Below are positions 25,949 to 32,922 of a stretch of DNA of 64,000 nt, piece after piece; the first letter of the stretch is position 1, and the number at the start of each line of letters is the position of its first letter. This DNA comes from Modestobacter caceresii (lineage in GTDB: Bacteria > Actinomycetota > Actinomycetes > Mycobacteriales > Geodermatophilaceae): NCBI RefSeq assembly GCF_000761485.1, contig NZ_JPMX01000009.1, positions 41,587 to 105,586 of the forward strand, written 5' to 3'. Under the pieces are notes generated by a model, which was not told where the DNA came from, ran no database searches, and saw only the letters and a program-made list of their open reading frames with translations. Made by a program: the position numbers and the translations under genes.

Positions 25949-26815
25949 GTGCCTCCGTCGACCGTCCTGCGGCCGGCCACGCCGGACGAAGCCGGCCGGC
26001 TCACCGAGTTGGCGCTGCGCAGCAAGGCCCACTGGGGTCACCCGGCCGACTTCCTGGCGGCCTGCCGCGCCGACCTCACCGTCGACGAAGCCGCCTGCGA
26101 CGGTGTCTCCGTGCGCGTCGCCGAGTGCGGCGGCCAGGTGCTCGGCTTCTGGCGCCTGGCGCCCACTGACGACCCGGTGCGGGGCGAGCTGACCAACCTG
26201 TTCGTCGACCCGCGGGCGATCGGCAGCGGCGTCGGACGGCTGCTGGCGACCGACGCCGTGGCGCACGCCCGGGCCCGCGGCTGGCGCACGCTGGAACTCG
26301 ACGCCGACCCGCACGCCGAGGCCTTCTACCGGCACCTCGGCGCAGTACGGATCGGTTCCTCGCCGAGCACGGCGTCACCAGGCCGCTCCCTGCCGCGGAT
26401 GTCGCTGGCCGTCACCGCACGCCACCACGTCATCTGTGGGGCGCTGGTCCGGGACGGCCGGGTCCTCCTGGGGCACCGGACGGCGGGCCGTCGCTGGTAC
26501 CCCGACGTGTGGGACCTGCCCGGCGGGCACGTGGAGGACGGCGAGAGCGAGCTCGCCGCGCTCCGCCGTGAACTGCAAGAGGAGGTGGGCGTGCAGGTGA
26601 CGGGCATCGACCCCGAGCCGGTCGCGCGGCTGCTCGACGAGGACCTCCAGCTGGCGGTGTGGCTCGTGCGCCACTGGACGGGGGAGCCGGTGAACCGCTG
26701 CCCGGAGGAGCACGACGACCTGCGCTGGGTCAGGCCCGACGAACTCCCGGGACTCAGGCTGGCGGACGCCCGGTACGTCGACCTGCTCGGCGGGCTGTTC
26801 ACGGACGAGAGGTGA
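25949..26815 (+). CDS. GNAT acetyltransferase - Nudix hydrolase fusion
   Basis: A 288-residue two-domain protein. Residues 1-150 form a GNAT domain (LTNLFVDPRAIGSGVGRLLA is the acetyl-CoA loop; DADPHAEAFYRHLGAVRIG the late motif). Residues 160-285 form a Nudix domain with the box GGHVEDGESELAALRRELQE followed by EVGV. The first could acetylate a small molecule or protein, the second cleave a nucleotide-type substrate; neither substrate is predictable. The fusion has no stop or frame break between domains. The 264 bp before GTG 25949 contain no gene that I can see. Confidence 0.85.
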   Translation: MPPSTVLRPATPDEAGRLTELALRSKAHWGHPADFLAACRADLTVDEAACDGVSVRVAECGGQVLGFWRLAPTDDPVRGELTNLFVDPRAIGSGVGRLLATDAVAHARARGWRTLELDADPHAEAFYRHLGAVRIGSSPSTASPGRSLPRMSLAVTARHHVICGALVRDGRVLLGHRTAGRRWYPDVWDLPGGHVEDGESELAALRRELQEEVGVQVTGIDPEPVARLLDEDLQLAVWLVRHWTGEPVNRCPEEHDDLRWVRPDELPGLRLADARYVDLLGGLFTDER

Positions 26816-26894
26816 CGGCAGTGTCCGCGGAGCCCGCAGCCCACCGCCGATGACCGAACTGGGCGGGGAAGAGCGTCACGAGGTGCTCGACCGG

Positions 26895-27023
26895 CTAGGG
26901 ACGACGGCCGATCCGGGTCAACGTCCACAGGGCGCATCGGCGGCAGATGAACACCCCTGGGGTGTCCCCCAACTCGTGCACTGCCGAGTGCGGGAGCTGT
27001 CGCCCGCAACAGCCACAGTGCAC
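26895..27023 (-). CDS. 42-residue zinc-ribbon protein
   Basis: A tiny protein with one probable zinc ribbon: CGCCG near the start and CRRC later, joined by RQLPHSAVHELGDTPGVFI. The LGDTPGVxIC...CALW pattern looks like a conserved small actinobacterial protein. GTG 27023 has GCGGAG just upstream; the longer frame to 27101 would overlap the thioredoxin-like gene. It lies 38 bp behind that gene on the same strand. Function unknown. Confidence 0.6.
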   Translation of the reverse strand: MHCGCCGRQLPHSAVHELGDTPGVFICRRCALWTLTRIGRRP

Positions 27024-27061
27024 CTGCTCCGCACCCGGCGGCGCCTGGCGCCTGAGCAGCT

Positions 27062-27361
27062 TCACGTCAAGACCGACATCAGGTCGTCGACAGTCGGACA
27101 CCCAGCCAAGCCGTCCTTGGTGGCGTACACCCGACAGGAGAGACCAACGGGACTGTCCTGTCGCAGGAACGGGTCGCGACCGTCGACCAGGATGGTCGGC
27201 GATCCTCGGAACTGGACCGCTTCGGCTTCAGCTGCAGTGGTGACCTGTCGGTGCTCGACCACCACGTCGTCATGACCCGTGGCGACCAGCGCTGCCCGGA
27301 GCCGCGCGTCGGCCTCCTGCCAGTTGGGACAGCCGCCGAAGTAGACGAGTGTCACGTTCAT
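27062..27361 (-). CDS. small thioredoxin-fold protein
   Basis: A 99-residue protein opening with VTLVYFGGCPNWQEADARLR, a thioredoxin-like strand-loop-helix with a single Cys in GGCPNW instead of CxxC. The later motif FRGSPTILVDGRDPF contains the cis-Pro loop, and two more Cys follow (LSCRVYA, GLAGCPTVDD). Such proteins accompany mercury or arsenic genes in some actinobacteria, but none is adjacent here. ATG 27361 has GAGG eight bases upstream. Redox or metal handling is a reasonable inference only. Confidence 0.7.
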   Translation of the reverse strand: MNVTLVYFGGCPNWQEADARLRAALVATGHDDVVVEHRQVTTAAEAEAVQFRGSPTILVDGRDPFLRQDSPVGLSCRVYATKDGLAGCPTVDDLMSVLT

Positions 27362-27557
27362 GTCAGCATCCTCGCGCAGTCCGTCCGGCCGTGGGCGCAC
27401 GAGTGAGTCGACGTCGACTCGGCCAGGGTGCAGCGGCTCATCCGTGCGTCGGCAGGAGGGCCGCGCCCGACGAGACCGGGGAGTCAGCGGGGAATCCAGC
27501 CGTCAGAGACGACGAAGCGGCGACGTCCGTGGACATCGCCGCTGGTCATGGGAGTGT

Positions 27558-27608
27558 GTGGTGCGCCATCAGGGACTCGAACCCCGAACCCGCTGATTAA
27601 GAGTCAGC
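27558..27608 (+). repeat. attL: left 51-bp direct repeat
   Basis: Identical over 51 bases to 34687-34737. It contains the 3' half of tRNA-Lys (from the anticodon stem to the discriminator) without a 5' half, so it is a tRNA fragment rather than a gene. The 400 bp from 27362 to 27762 hold only this site and no convincing gene. Confidence 0.95.
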
Positions 27609-27762
27609 GCAGCGACGTGCCGCGGAGTGATGCGTCGTGAGTCGCCGTGACATTTTCGCTGGTCAGCGGGCTGCGTTCGTGTCGGTCGGTACCGACCCCG
27701 ATGGCGCACTTTCGGCCGGTTCGCGCCCACAGTGCGCCCACGATGGCGGTTCTGGCGTACCG

Positions 27763-27987
27763 GTGGCGGATGGTGTCGCGACGACACGAACCCGTACCCG
27801 CGCGGAGTGCGTGGCAGCGGCCGGCCAGGCCCTGGCCGACGCGATCGCCCGCCGGGACTCGCTGGACCCCCGCGCGGCAGCACTTGAGGCCTACGAGCCG
27901 GGCGGCCCCACGGTCGCCGAGATCGAGGCGCTGATCCGCCACCAGCGCGGCGAGGCCCCCACAGACACGTCTCCGCCGACCGGCTGA
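27763..27987 (+). CDS. small hypothetical protein of the element
   Basis: About 74 residues, Ala/Arg-rich and helical (AECVAAAGQALADAIARRDS, then PGGPTVAEIEALIRHQRGE). No known domain. GTG 27763 is a tentative start with a weak ribosome site; the frame is open back to 27637. It is 73 bp before the DUF6907-like gene and probably in the same transcription unit. Many phage elements encode such small proteins. Confidence 0.5.
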   Translation: MADGVATTRTRTRAECVAAAGQALADAIARRDSLDPRAAALEAYEPGGPTVAEIEALIRHQRGEAPTDTSPPTG

Positions 27988-28060
27988 GACGAAGCGGGCC
28001 CGACAAGAGGTTGCCGCCTCCGGCCGGGCCCTCGATCCCACCCCCAGGAGGGCGAGGACC

Positions 28061-28348
28061 GTGAGCACCAACGCTACCGAGACCCACCGACAGAAGCGTC
28101 ACCCCAACGAGGTGGCCTGCCCCACCTGGTGCGCGAGGCACCAGGACGTCGACGCCGGCACCCCGGATGCCTTCCGGGTCCACCGCAGCCGCACGCGCCG
28201 CACGGCGGGCTACCAGGTGCAGCTCCAACGCGTCGACGACGACCAGGCCGGGCGCACCGTGGTGCTGCTTGACGACACCGAGCTGACCGCCAAGCAGGCT
28301 CAGGCGCTGGCGGAGGTGCTGCAGGCCGCAGCGGGCGACGCTCGATGA
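28061..28348 (+). CDS. DUF6907-like protein
   Basis: A 95-residue protein with the motif CPTWCARHQD near residues 21-30, typical of small DUF6907-type actinobacterial proteins, followed by a C-terminal segment ending LTAKQAQALAEVLQAAAG. The paired Cys and His could bind a metal. GTG 28061 follows GAGGACC. The stop overlaps the next start by 4 bases (ATGA). Family recognition is from memory; role unknown. Confidence 0.6.
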   Translation: MSTNATETHRQKRHPNEVACPTWCARHQDVDAGTPDAFRVHRSRTRRTAGYQVQLQRVDDDQAGRTVVLLDDTELTAKQAQALAEVLQAAAGDAR

Positions 28349-28662
28349 CCACCACGCTGAGCGAGGGGGCGCAGGAGGCGCGGGAGCTGTACGAGGGAGG
28401 GCTGTCGCTGCGCCAGGTCGGGGCGCTGCTGGGCATATCGCACACGCGGGTACATGCGCGGTTGCAGGCGGAAGGGGTACCGATGCGCGCAGCGGCGCCG
28501 CGGCGGAGGCACCTGCAGCTGGTGACCGCCCCGCCGCCCCGGCCGGCTCCGCTGGTGGTGCCGCCGGAGCGGGCAGCGATGGCGTTCACGGCTGATCGCG
28601 GCTGGCACCTGGTGCAGGCCCCGCCAGCGTGGATGCTGGAGATGCTTTCCGAGCTGGACTGA
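28345..28662 (+). CDS. helix-turn-helix protein of the element
   Basis: A 105-residue protein with an N-terminal helix-turn-helix resembling recombinase/transposase-type domains (ELYEGGLSLRQVGALLGISH, then TRVHARL). A basic Pro-rich linker and a C-terminal segment with WHLVQAPPAWMLEMLSEL follow. ATG 28345 overlaps the previous stop, so it is coupled to the DUF6907-like gene. Likely a small DNA-binding regulator. Confidence 0.65.
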   Translation: MTTTLSEGAQEARELYEGGLSLRQVGALLGISHTRVHARLQAEGVPMRAAAPRRRHLQLVTAPPPRPAPLVVPPERAAMAFTADRGWHLVQAPPAWMLEMLSELD

Positions 28663-28669
28663 GACGGCC

Positions 28670-28705
28670 CTGAGCCCCTTGCCGCGCGGTCGGCAGGGGG
28701 CTCAG
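28670..28705 (+). terminator. hairpin terminator after the helix-turn-helix gene
   Basis: A 15-bp stem with one G-T pair (CTGAGCCCCTTGCCG / CGGCAGGGGGCTCAG) and a 6-base loop starts 8 bp after the stop codon. Confidence 0.85.
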
Positions 28706-28777
28706 TGCTGTCGATGGGCGCCGCTACGGTCAGCGGCAGACCGTGACCACCAGGGGCACGGCAGATGAAGGAGCGAC

Positions 28778-29134
28778 ATGGCCGTCCAGGACCAGGACCA
28801 GGACGAGAGCGACTACAAGCGCGTCCCCGTGTACTACGTGGTGGACGCTGACGGGGCCCGTGCCGTGCACGGCGGCTTCGAAGAGGTCAAGGCGATAGAC
28901 CCGATGCCGCAGCCGGTTCTCCTGGTGACCACGCCGGATCGCCTCGACTTCTGGTTCGCCGCCGTCACCCGGCCTGGGAGCGATCAGAAGACCAACGTGA
29001 GCTTCCGCATCACCGACGCAGGTCTCCTCACGGTGCAGACGCGCGACGAGCGGGTCCTGGTGGCCTACGCACCGAACGGCTGGCTCGACATGTCGACCGT
29101 GTTCGCCGGGGTGAGCGCGAGCCCGCCCAGCTAG
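28778..29134 (+). CDS. hypothetical protein of the element
   Basis: A 118-residue soluble protein with an acidic, Gln/Asp-rich start (AVQDQDQDESDYKRV), then alternating hydrophobic strands (VPVYYVVDADGARAVHGG, VLLVTTPDRLDFWFAAVTRP). No family recognised. ATG 28778 is supported by GAAGGAG at six bases. It lies between two strong hairpins, so it forms its own transcription unit, which is often the arrangement of cargo genes expressed from an integrated element. Confidence 0.6.
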   Translation: MAVQDQDQDESDYKRVPVYYVVDADGARAVHGGFEEVKAIDPMPQPVLLVTTPDRLDFWFAAVTRPGSDQKTNVSFRITDAGLLTVQTRDERVLVAYAPNGWLDMSTVFAGVSASPPS

Positions 29135-29194
29135 CGCGCGCCGAGCTGTTCACGGGCCGGCTGTGCCCGAAGTTCCGGTGAGTGACGGAACGCA

Positions 29195-29227
29195 AGAGGC
29201 CCCCACCCTGACCGGGTGGGGGCCTCT
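29195..29227. terminator. strong hairpin between convergent genes
   Basis: A perfect 14-bp stem, AGAGGCCCCCACCC with its complement, and a 5-base loop, located between the ends of the gene at 28778 and the convergent gene at 29239. Probably two-way. Confidence 0.9.
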
Positions 29228-29238
29228 GTGCTGTGCGG

Positions 29239-29859
29239 TCACGTCGTGACGTAGGCGGCGTACCCGCGGCGGAACACCGGCAGGGCCCGCACCCGGCACT
29301 GCTTGCGCAGGTCGCACATGGTGCCGGTGGCCGATCCGCCGGTCCAGCCGGTCACCTCGGCGAGCTCGAGCGCGGTCAGCCCGCGGTCGCCCTGCTCGGT
29401 GACCAGCTGGGCGGCCCGGTCCCGCTTCGTCATGGCCGGCGGCGGCTCCGGTGCCGGGCGGTCACGGCGCACCCGGGCCGGGCGGCGACGCCCGTCGTGA
29501 GAGGAGACAGTGGCATCGGGGTCGAACGGCACCACGGCGGCGACGTCACCGGCGACCGTGGCCGGGGCGACGTTCAGCCCGGCGGCCATCGCCCGCTGCG
29601 GCATCCCGCGGGCAGCCCACGCGGCCACGGCCTCCCGGCGCTCGTCGACCGGCAGCCGCAGGGTGGCCAGCTCGGGGAGCTCGGCGTCCACGTAGGCCTG
29701 CCAGGTGTCGTACCCGAGTGGTTCCCACGCCCGGCCTTCCCAGGCCTGCACGACCAGGTCGAGGACGTTGGCGAGCTTGGCGCGGATGCGCTGGGTGAGC
29801 TTGCGGGCACCGGCCTCGGTGAGGATGCACGGTGCTCGACCGTCCAGGACGGCGCTCAC
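29239..29859 (-). CDS. helix-turn-helix protein, phage type
   Basis: About 206 residues. The first part is helical (ARKLTQRIRAKLANVLDLVV, then AWEGRAWEPLGYDTW), followed by a helix-turn-helix (AAWAARGMPQRAMAAGLNVA, then PATVAGD). The C-terminal third resembles a winged helix (LTALELAEVTGWTGGSATGT). It resembles DNA-binding proteins of actinophage replication regions. GTG 29859 overlaps the stop of the small membrane-peptide gene as GTGA. It is the last gene of a three-gene coupled operon. Confidence 0.65.
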   Translation of the reverse strand: MSAVLDGRAPCILTEAGARKLTQRIRAKLANVLDLVVQAWEGRAWEPLGYDTWQAYVDAELPELATLRLPVDERREAVAAWAARGMPQRAMAAGLNVAPATVAGDVAAVVPFDPDATVSSHDGRRRPARVRRDRPAPEPPPAMTKRDRAAQLVTEQGDRGLTALELAEVTGWTGGSATGTMCDLRKQCRVRALPVFRRGYAAYVTT

Positions 29860-29963
29860 AGCAGCAGCTCGGCGATCGACGCGGACGCGGTGGCGATGAA
29901 GAGCACGAGCGCGCCGCACCAGCGGCCCGACATGGCCTCGACGAGCGACGGCGGGCGGGTCAC
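29856..29963 (-). CDS. 35-residue single-span membrane peptide
   Basis: A short ORF with one hydrophobic stretch (CGALVLFIATASASIAELLL) after a mixed N-terminus. Its GTG overlaps the stop of the 91-residue upstream gene (GTGA), and its stop overlaps the start of the 206-residue downstream gene (GTGA). The double overlap argues that it is translated. Size and hydrophobicity would fit a small membrane effector or leader peptide; function is unknown. Confidence 0.5.
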   Translation of the reverse strand: MTRPPSLVEAMSGRWCGALVLFIATASASIAELLL

Positions 29964-30235
29964 AGCAGGCCCCGGGCGTGCTGCTGGCCGAGCTGCACGG
30001 TGGCGGCGCGAGCCGCGGCGGCGAGCTTCCCGCCGGCGCAGGCGACGTAGTCCAGGGCGGCGTCGTGGTCGACGAGCACCAGGAGGTCGGGGTCGTCGAG
30101 CTGGGCGGCGGACAGCCGCTCCAGGGCGTAGACGGCGCCGTTGGCGTCCTGGACGACGACGGCGGTGCGGAGGTAGGTCGCGGCCTCGAGCATCGCCGCG
30201 GTGACCTTCGGGGCGGGGAGGGTGAGCAGCTTCAT
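29960..30235 (-). CDS. small hypothetical protein heading the XRE-controlled operon
   Basis: About 91 residues, alpha/beta in appearance (KLLTLPAPKVTAAMLEAATY, AVVVQDANGAVYALERLSAA, DLLVLVDHDAALDYVA). No family recognised. ATG 30235 is preceded by AGGG at five bases; GTG 30241 is an alternative. A GAGCAG/CTGCTC palindrome lies 33 bp upstream, next to the end of the XRE gene, so repression by that protein is likely. Confidence 0.55.
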   Translation of the reverse strand: MKLLTLPAPKVTAAMLEAATYLRTAVVVQDANGAVYALERLSAAQLDDPDLLVLVDHDAALDYVACAGGKLAAAARAATVQLGQQHARGLL

Positions 30236-30267
30236 GCTCACCCTATCGGCGGCTCCCTACCTCACCT

Positions 30268-30285
30268 TGAGCAGAAAACTGCTCA
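30268..30285. promoter_or_regulatory. operator 1: TGAGCAG-AAAA-CTGCTCA
   Basis: A perfect 7-bp inverted repeat with a 4-base spacer overlaps the stop codon of the XRE gene and precedes the 91-residue gene. It shares the hexamer GAGCAG with the second site at 30521-30538. Confidence 0.7.
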
Positions 30286-30504
30286 GATGTTCGGCAGGTT
30301 GAGGAGGTCGACCACCGGCACCTCGAGGGCGGCGCTGACCTTCTGCACGTCGTCGAGGTCGAACGCAGTCCGACCGGCGAGCTTGTCCACGACGCTGCGC
30401 TGAGAGATGCCCGTTCGGCGGGACAGCTCCCGGCCGGACCAGCCGCGCTCCTCGAGTCGCCGACGCACCTCGGCCGCGACGGCGGCGGACAGCTCCTCGG
30501 GCAC
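30283..30504 (-). CDS. small XRE-type regulator
   Basis: A 73-residue DNA-binding protein that is almost only a Cro/C1 helix-turn-helix: GWSGRELSRRTGISQRSVVD then KLAGRTAFDLDDVQKVSAAL. GTG 30504 is the start. It has an inverted repeat 17 bp upstream of its own gene and a related one just behind its stop ahead of the next genes. This suggests self-control and control of the downstream three-gene operon. Confidence 0.8.
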   Translation of the reverse strand: MPEELSAAVAAEVRRRLEERGWSGRELSRRTGISQRSVVDKLAGRTAFDLDDVQKVSAALEVPVVDLLNLPNI

Positions 30505-30520
30505 GACGTCACGCTACCGA

Positions 30521-30538
30521 CTGCTCAGAATCGAGCAG
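30521..30538. promoter_or_regulatory. operator 2: CTGCTC-N6-GAGCAG
   Basis: A 6-bp inverted repeat using the same hexamer as operator 1 but with the half-sites in the opposite arrangement, placed directly upstream of the XRE gene. Probable autoregulation site. Confidence 0.65.
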
Positions 30539-30549
30539 ACGAGACCGGC

Positions 30550-31305
30550 CTACGTCTGCTGCCCCTGCAGCTGCGATGGCTCCACCTTCAGGCCCCCCGA
30601 GCCGGACACCATGCGGGCCTGGATCTCCACCGACAGGCCCGCCATGTGGTCGCCGGGCACCGGCCCGGGCCCGAACAGGTACTCGGTCACCGCCGCCGGG
30701 TCCGTGATGACGGTCGACCCGAGCTGCTGCCCGTTGACCATCACCCGCAGCTGCCCCGACGCGCCGGCGGCGGTGTGTGCCGCCCACACGCGGGCGAACA
30801 GGCTCGGCTGCTGCTTGGGGAGCTTCGCCCGGAACAGCGTGCTCCACTCGGTCGAGGTGGTCGACAGCCAGTCGGCGTCACGGGCCCGGTAGAACGGCGT
30901 CCCAAGGTACGGGCGGGCGAGGCCCTGACCCGAGTCGGTGTCGTCGGCGAACACGGTGTTCCCGGTGCGGTCCCGCCAGGACAGCGCCTGGTTGAGGGTG
31001 CCGTCCTGGTCGGGGAAGGCGTCGTACAGGTCGAGGACGTTGGTGCCGTCTGCGCGCTTGACGATCCACACCTGCTGCCGTTCACCGTTGCCGAGGGTGT
31101 CACCGCTCGGACCGAGGTAGAACAGCGTGACCCCGCCGGTGGCCTTGGACAGCAGCCGCAGGAACCCGCCCTTGATCGTGAGCCCGCCGTCGGAGATCGA
31201 CGAGTTCCGCAGGAACCCGGAGCGGGCGAACTTGCGCACCTCCTGCTCGGCGATCTGCCTGATCCGATCGGCCAGCCCGGGCGGGGTACCTGCATCGACT
31301 CCCAT
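30550..31305 (-). CDS. phage minor tail-like protein
   Basis: A 251-residue protein resembling actinophage minor tail or base-plate proteins. After a helical start come SGFLRNSSISDGGLTIKGGF, GGVTLFYLGPSG, QVWIVKRADGTNVLDLYDAF and PYLGTPFYRARDADW, a run of beta-rich segments ending QLRVMVNGQQLGSTVITDPA. ATG 31305 overlaps the tape-measure stop as TGATG, as expected for neighbouring tail genes. It appears complete, although the phage is otherwise reduced. Confidence 0.65.
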   Translation of the reverse strand: MGVDAGTPPGLADRIRQIAEQEVRKFARSGFLRNSSISDGGLTIKGGFLRLLSKATGGVTLFYLGPSGDTLGNGERQQVWIVKRADGTNVLDLYDAFPDQDGTLNQALSWRDRTGNTVFADDTDSGQGLARPYLGTPFYRARDADWLSTTSTEWSTLFRAKLPKQQPSLFARVWAAHTAAGASGQLRVMVNGQQLGSTVITDPAAVTEYLFGPGPVPGDHMAGLSVEIQARMVSGSGGLKVEPSQLQGQQT

Positions 31306-31674
31306 CAGAAGCTCCCTGTCCGCAGCTTGATGGCGAGCTCGTTGGCCAGGTCCCGGGGCGTGCCCTCGATGAGGTTCACGTTCTCGACGTTCAGCAGGGT
31401 GTCGACGCCGCCCGCAGTAGCCCGGGCAGCGGAGGCCCCGGCCCGGCCTCCGTCAGCCAAGCCTTGGCCGCCGGGCACGATGATCCGTGCGGTGCCCGCG
31501 TTCACAGCGGCCATCGCCCGGTCCCCGTACTGGCCGGCGGATCGGGCCTTGATGACCCACTCGTCGTCAGACAGGGCCAGGGGCAGCCCGCTGTAGGTGA
31601 GCGCCGGGATGCTGTCGGAGATCGGGGTGCCCGGCCCGTCGAGTCGCCCACCCGCAGAGAACCCGCGGGCAGTC
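31305..31674 (-). pseudogene. C-terminal remnant of a tail tape-measure gene
   Basis: The last 120 codons read GFSAGGRLDGPGTPISDSIP, then LSDDEWVIKARSAGQYG, matching the C-terminal motif of phage tape-measure proteins (GPGTxxSDSI followed by LSxxEWVI). The rest of a gene that is normally 800 codons or more is missing. Upstream of about 31674 the sequence becomes an unrelated ATPase gene. This is a deletion junction. Confidence 0.75.
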
Positions 31675-31935
31675 CTGGAGCACGAAGCTCTTGAGGGTGC
31701 CGAAGTGGCCGGCGATGACGGCGACGGTGCGCCGGTCGATGGTGCCGTCGATGAGTGGTTCGGGTTCGGGGAGTTGTGCGAGGGCGCCGCGGGTGAGGAT
31801 GCGGTCGCGGAGGGGCGGCCGGCCGGGCACGGGGGTGAGGCCGGGTGCCGGCTCACCGGCGGGATCTGGCGGCAGTGGGATGTCCTGGCCGGCGTAGGGG
31901 TCCCGCGACCATGGGTTCTGGGCGGCAGAGGTCAC
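31675..31935 (-). pseudogene. N-terminal remnant of an AAA ATPase (RepA-like) gene
   Basis: From GTG 31935 about 87 codons read as the start of a phage/plasmid AAA ATPase: LPEPEPLIDGTIDRRTVAVI, then the P-loop GHFGTLKSF. Immediately after KSFVLQD the sequence changes to a tape-measure C-terminus in another frame, so all downstream Walker B and helicase parts are lost. GTG 31935 overlaps the preceding stop (GTGA), consistent with a former replication operon. Confidence 0.7.
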
Positions 31936-32291
31936 CGGTCAACGTCCGCGCAGGTGACGATGCGTCGCTCACGCCACTCGGCCCAGGACATGACGTCGTC
32001 GGCCCGGTCGGCGGGCACCATCCAGCGCCCGTGGTCCCGGAGGCGTTCGGTGATGCCGACGGCGTCGAGGAGCGCGGTGATGTCGGGCCCGTCGAGCCAG
32101 GCGCTGAAGCGGCCGACCTCGACGTGGAGGGTGCGGGGACTGGGTCGTGCGGCTGCGGCTCGGCGGTCCTGGCGGACGCACCAGTCGGGCAGGAAGGTGA
32201 TGCCGGCGGCTCGGCGTTCGGCGCGGCGCTGCTCGAGGTGGGCCCATGCTTCGGGGATCCAGTGGGGGTGGTCTTGGCGCGCTATGGTCAT
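31932..32291 (-). CDS. hypothetical protein of the element
   Basis: A 119-residue protein rich in Trp and Arg (PHWIPEAWAHLEQRRAERRA, ITFLPDWCVRQDRRA, ADDVMSWAEWRERRIVTCAD). No family recognised. ATG 32291 has GGAG at nine bases and is preferred to the longer frame. It lies between the excisionase-like genes and the broken ATPase, so it probably belonged to the phage early/replication operon. Confidence 0.6.
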   Translation of the reverse strand: MTIARQDHPHWIPEAWAHLEQRRAERRAAGITFLPDWCVRQDRRAAAARPSPRTLHVEVGRFSAWLDGPDITALLDAVGITERLRDHGRWMVPADRADDVMSWAEWRERRIVTCADVDR

Positions 32292-32369
32292 CGTGGCTGC
32301 TCCAGTTGCGTGGGGCTGTCGGTGGCGGGTGGCGGCCGGTCCCACGCCCGGGACCGGTGCCCCTGTCGT

Positions 32370-32624
32370 TCAGGGCAGGGCGCGTAGAGCGGCGGGGTGC
32401 TTGGCGCCGGCCGGTTCGCCGTCGGGCTGCACGCCGAGGAGCTCCCGCAGGTGCGCGGTGACCACGCGATAGCGGTGGCCGACCTTCAGCACGGCGACGG
32501 GGAACTCCCCGCGGCGGGCCAGCTCGTACGAGGCGGTGCGGCCCATGCCGAGCGCGGAGCCGGCGGTGACCAGGTCGACGACCACGGGAAGGTCGCGCAC
32601 CTCGTCAGCGGTCCAGGTGCGCAT
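32370..32624 (-). CDS. excisionase/AlpA-like helix-turn-helix protein
   Basis: An 84-residue protein with a winged helix of the MerR/excisionase type: VDLVTAGSALGMGRTASYEL, then ARRGEFPVAVLKVGHRYRVV. ATG 32624 shares bases with the previous stop (TGATG), so it is coupled to the 61-residue gene. Such proteins bind DNA near att sites or early promoters and steer excision. Two related proteins in tandem suggest one is Xis-like and the other a regulator. Confidence 0.75.
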   Translation of the reverse strand: MRTWTADEVRDLPVVVDLVTAGSALGMGRTASYELARRGEFPVAVLKVGHRYRVVTAHLRELLGVQPDGEPAGAKHPAALRALP

Positions 32625-32809
32625 CACGCGCTTCGCCGATCCGACCGCAGGACGTCCCGCAGCTCGGCCTCGTCGAACCGCAGCTGCCGCCCGACGCGGT
32701 AGGTCGGCAACTCGTCCGCGGCCACCAGGCGGTAGAGGCTCCGTTCCGAGATGCCCAGGAACCGGGCGGCGCCGGGCACGTCGAGGAGTTGGCTTCCGAG
32801 CTCGGGCAT
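32624..32809 (-). CDS. excisionase-family DNA-binding protein
   Basis: A 61-residue protein that is a near-minimal excisionase-type winged helix: LDVPGAARFLGISERSLYRL, then VAADELPTYRVGRQLRFDEA. ATG 32809 begins an operon divergent from the XRE repressor and integrase. The 113-bp gap between the two holds repeated half-sites, the classic place for a lysogeny switch. Confidence 0.82.
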   Translation of the reverse strand: MPELGSQLLDVPGAARFLGISERSLYRLVAADELPTYRVGRQLRFDEAELRDVLRSDRRSA

Positions 32810-32922
32810 CGCGACTCCTGTAACTACCTGACTTGACGGTCAGTCCTCAGAGTTACAGCGGTGTCACTACTTGTCAACCCTGGCAAGTCCTGTCATGCTG
32901 TGTCATGACGAGAGGGGTGCCG
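32810..32922. promoter_or_regulatory. divergent control region of the element
   Basis: Contains an inverted repeat ACTTG-N10-CAAGT at 32869-32888 and a direct repeat TGTCATG at 32891 and 32901, exactly one helical turn apart. It separates the excisionase operon from the repressor-integrase operon and is probably bound by the XRE repressor. Confidence 0.6.

Noticed and set aside
26850..27275. 141-codon plus-strand ORF opposite the thioredoxin-like and zinc-ribbon genes
   Set aside because: No motif, whereas the minus strand has Cys-rich conserved patterns with ribosome sites.
27562..27608. Possible second tRNA-Lys gene
   Set aside because: Only the 3' half is present; it is the displaced part left by integration of the element, not a gene.
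27428..27640. 70-codon plus-strand open frame across attL
   Set aside because: The part before the core shows no protein features. Its end is of interest only as the alternative integrase tail in the excised circle.
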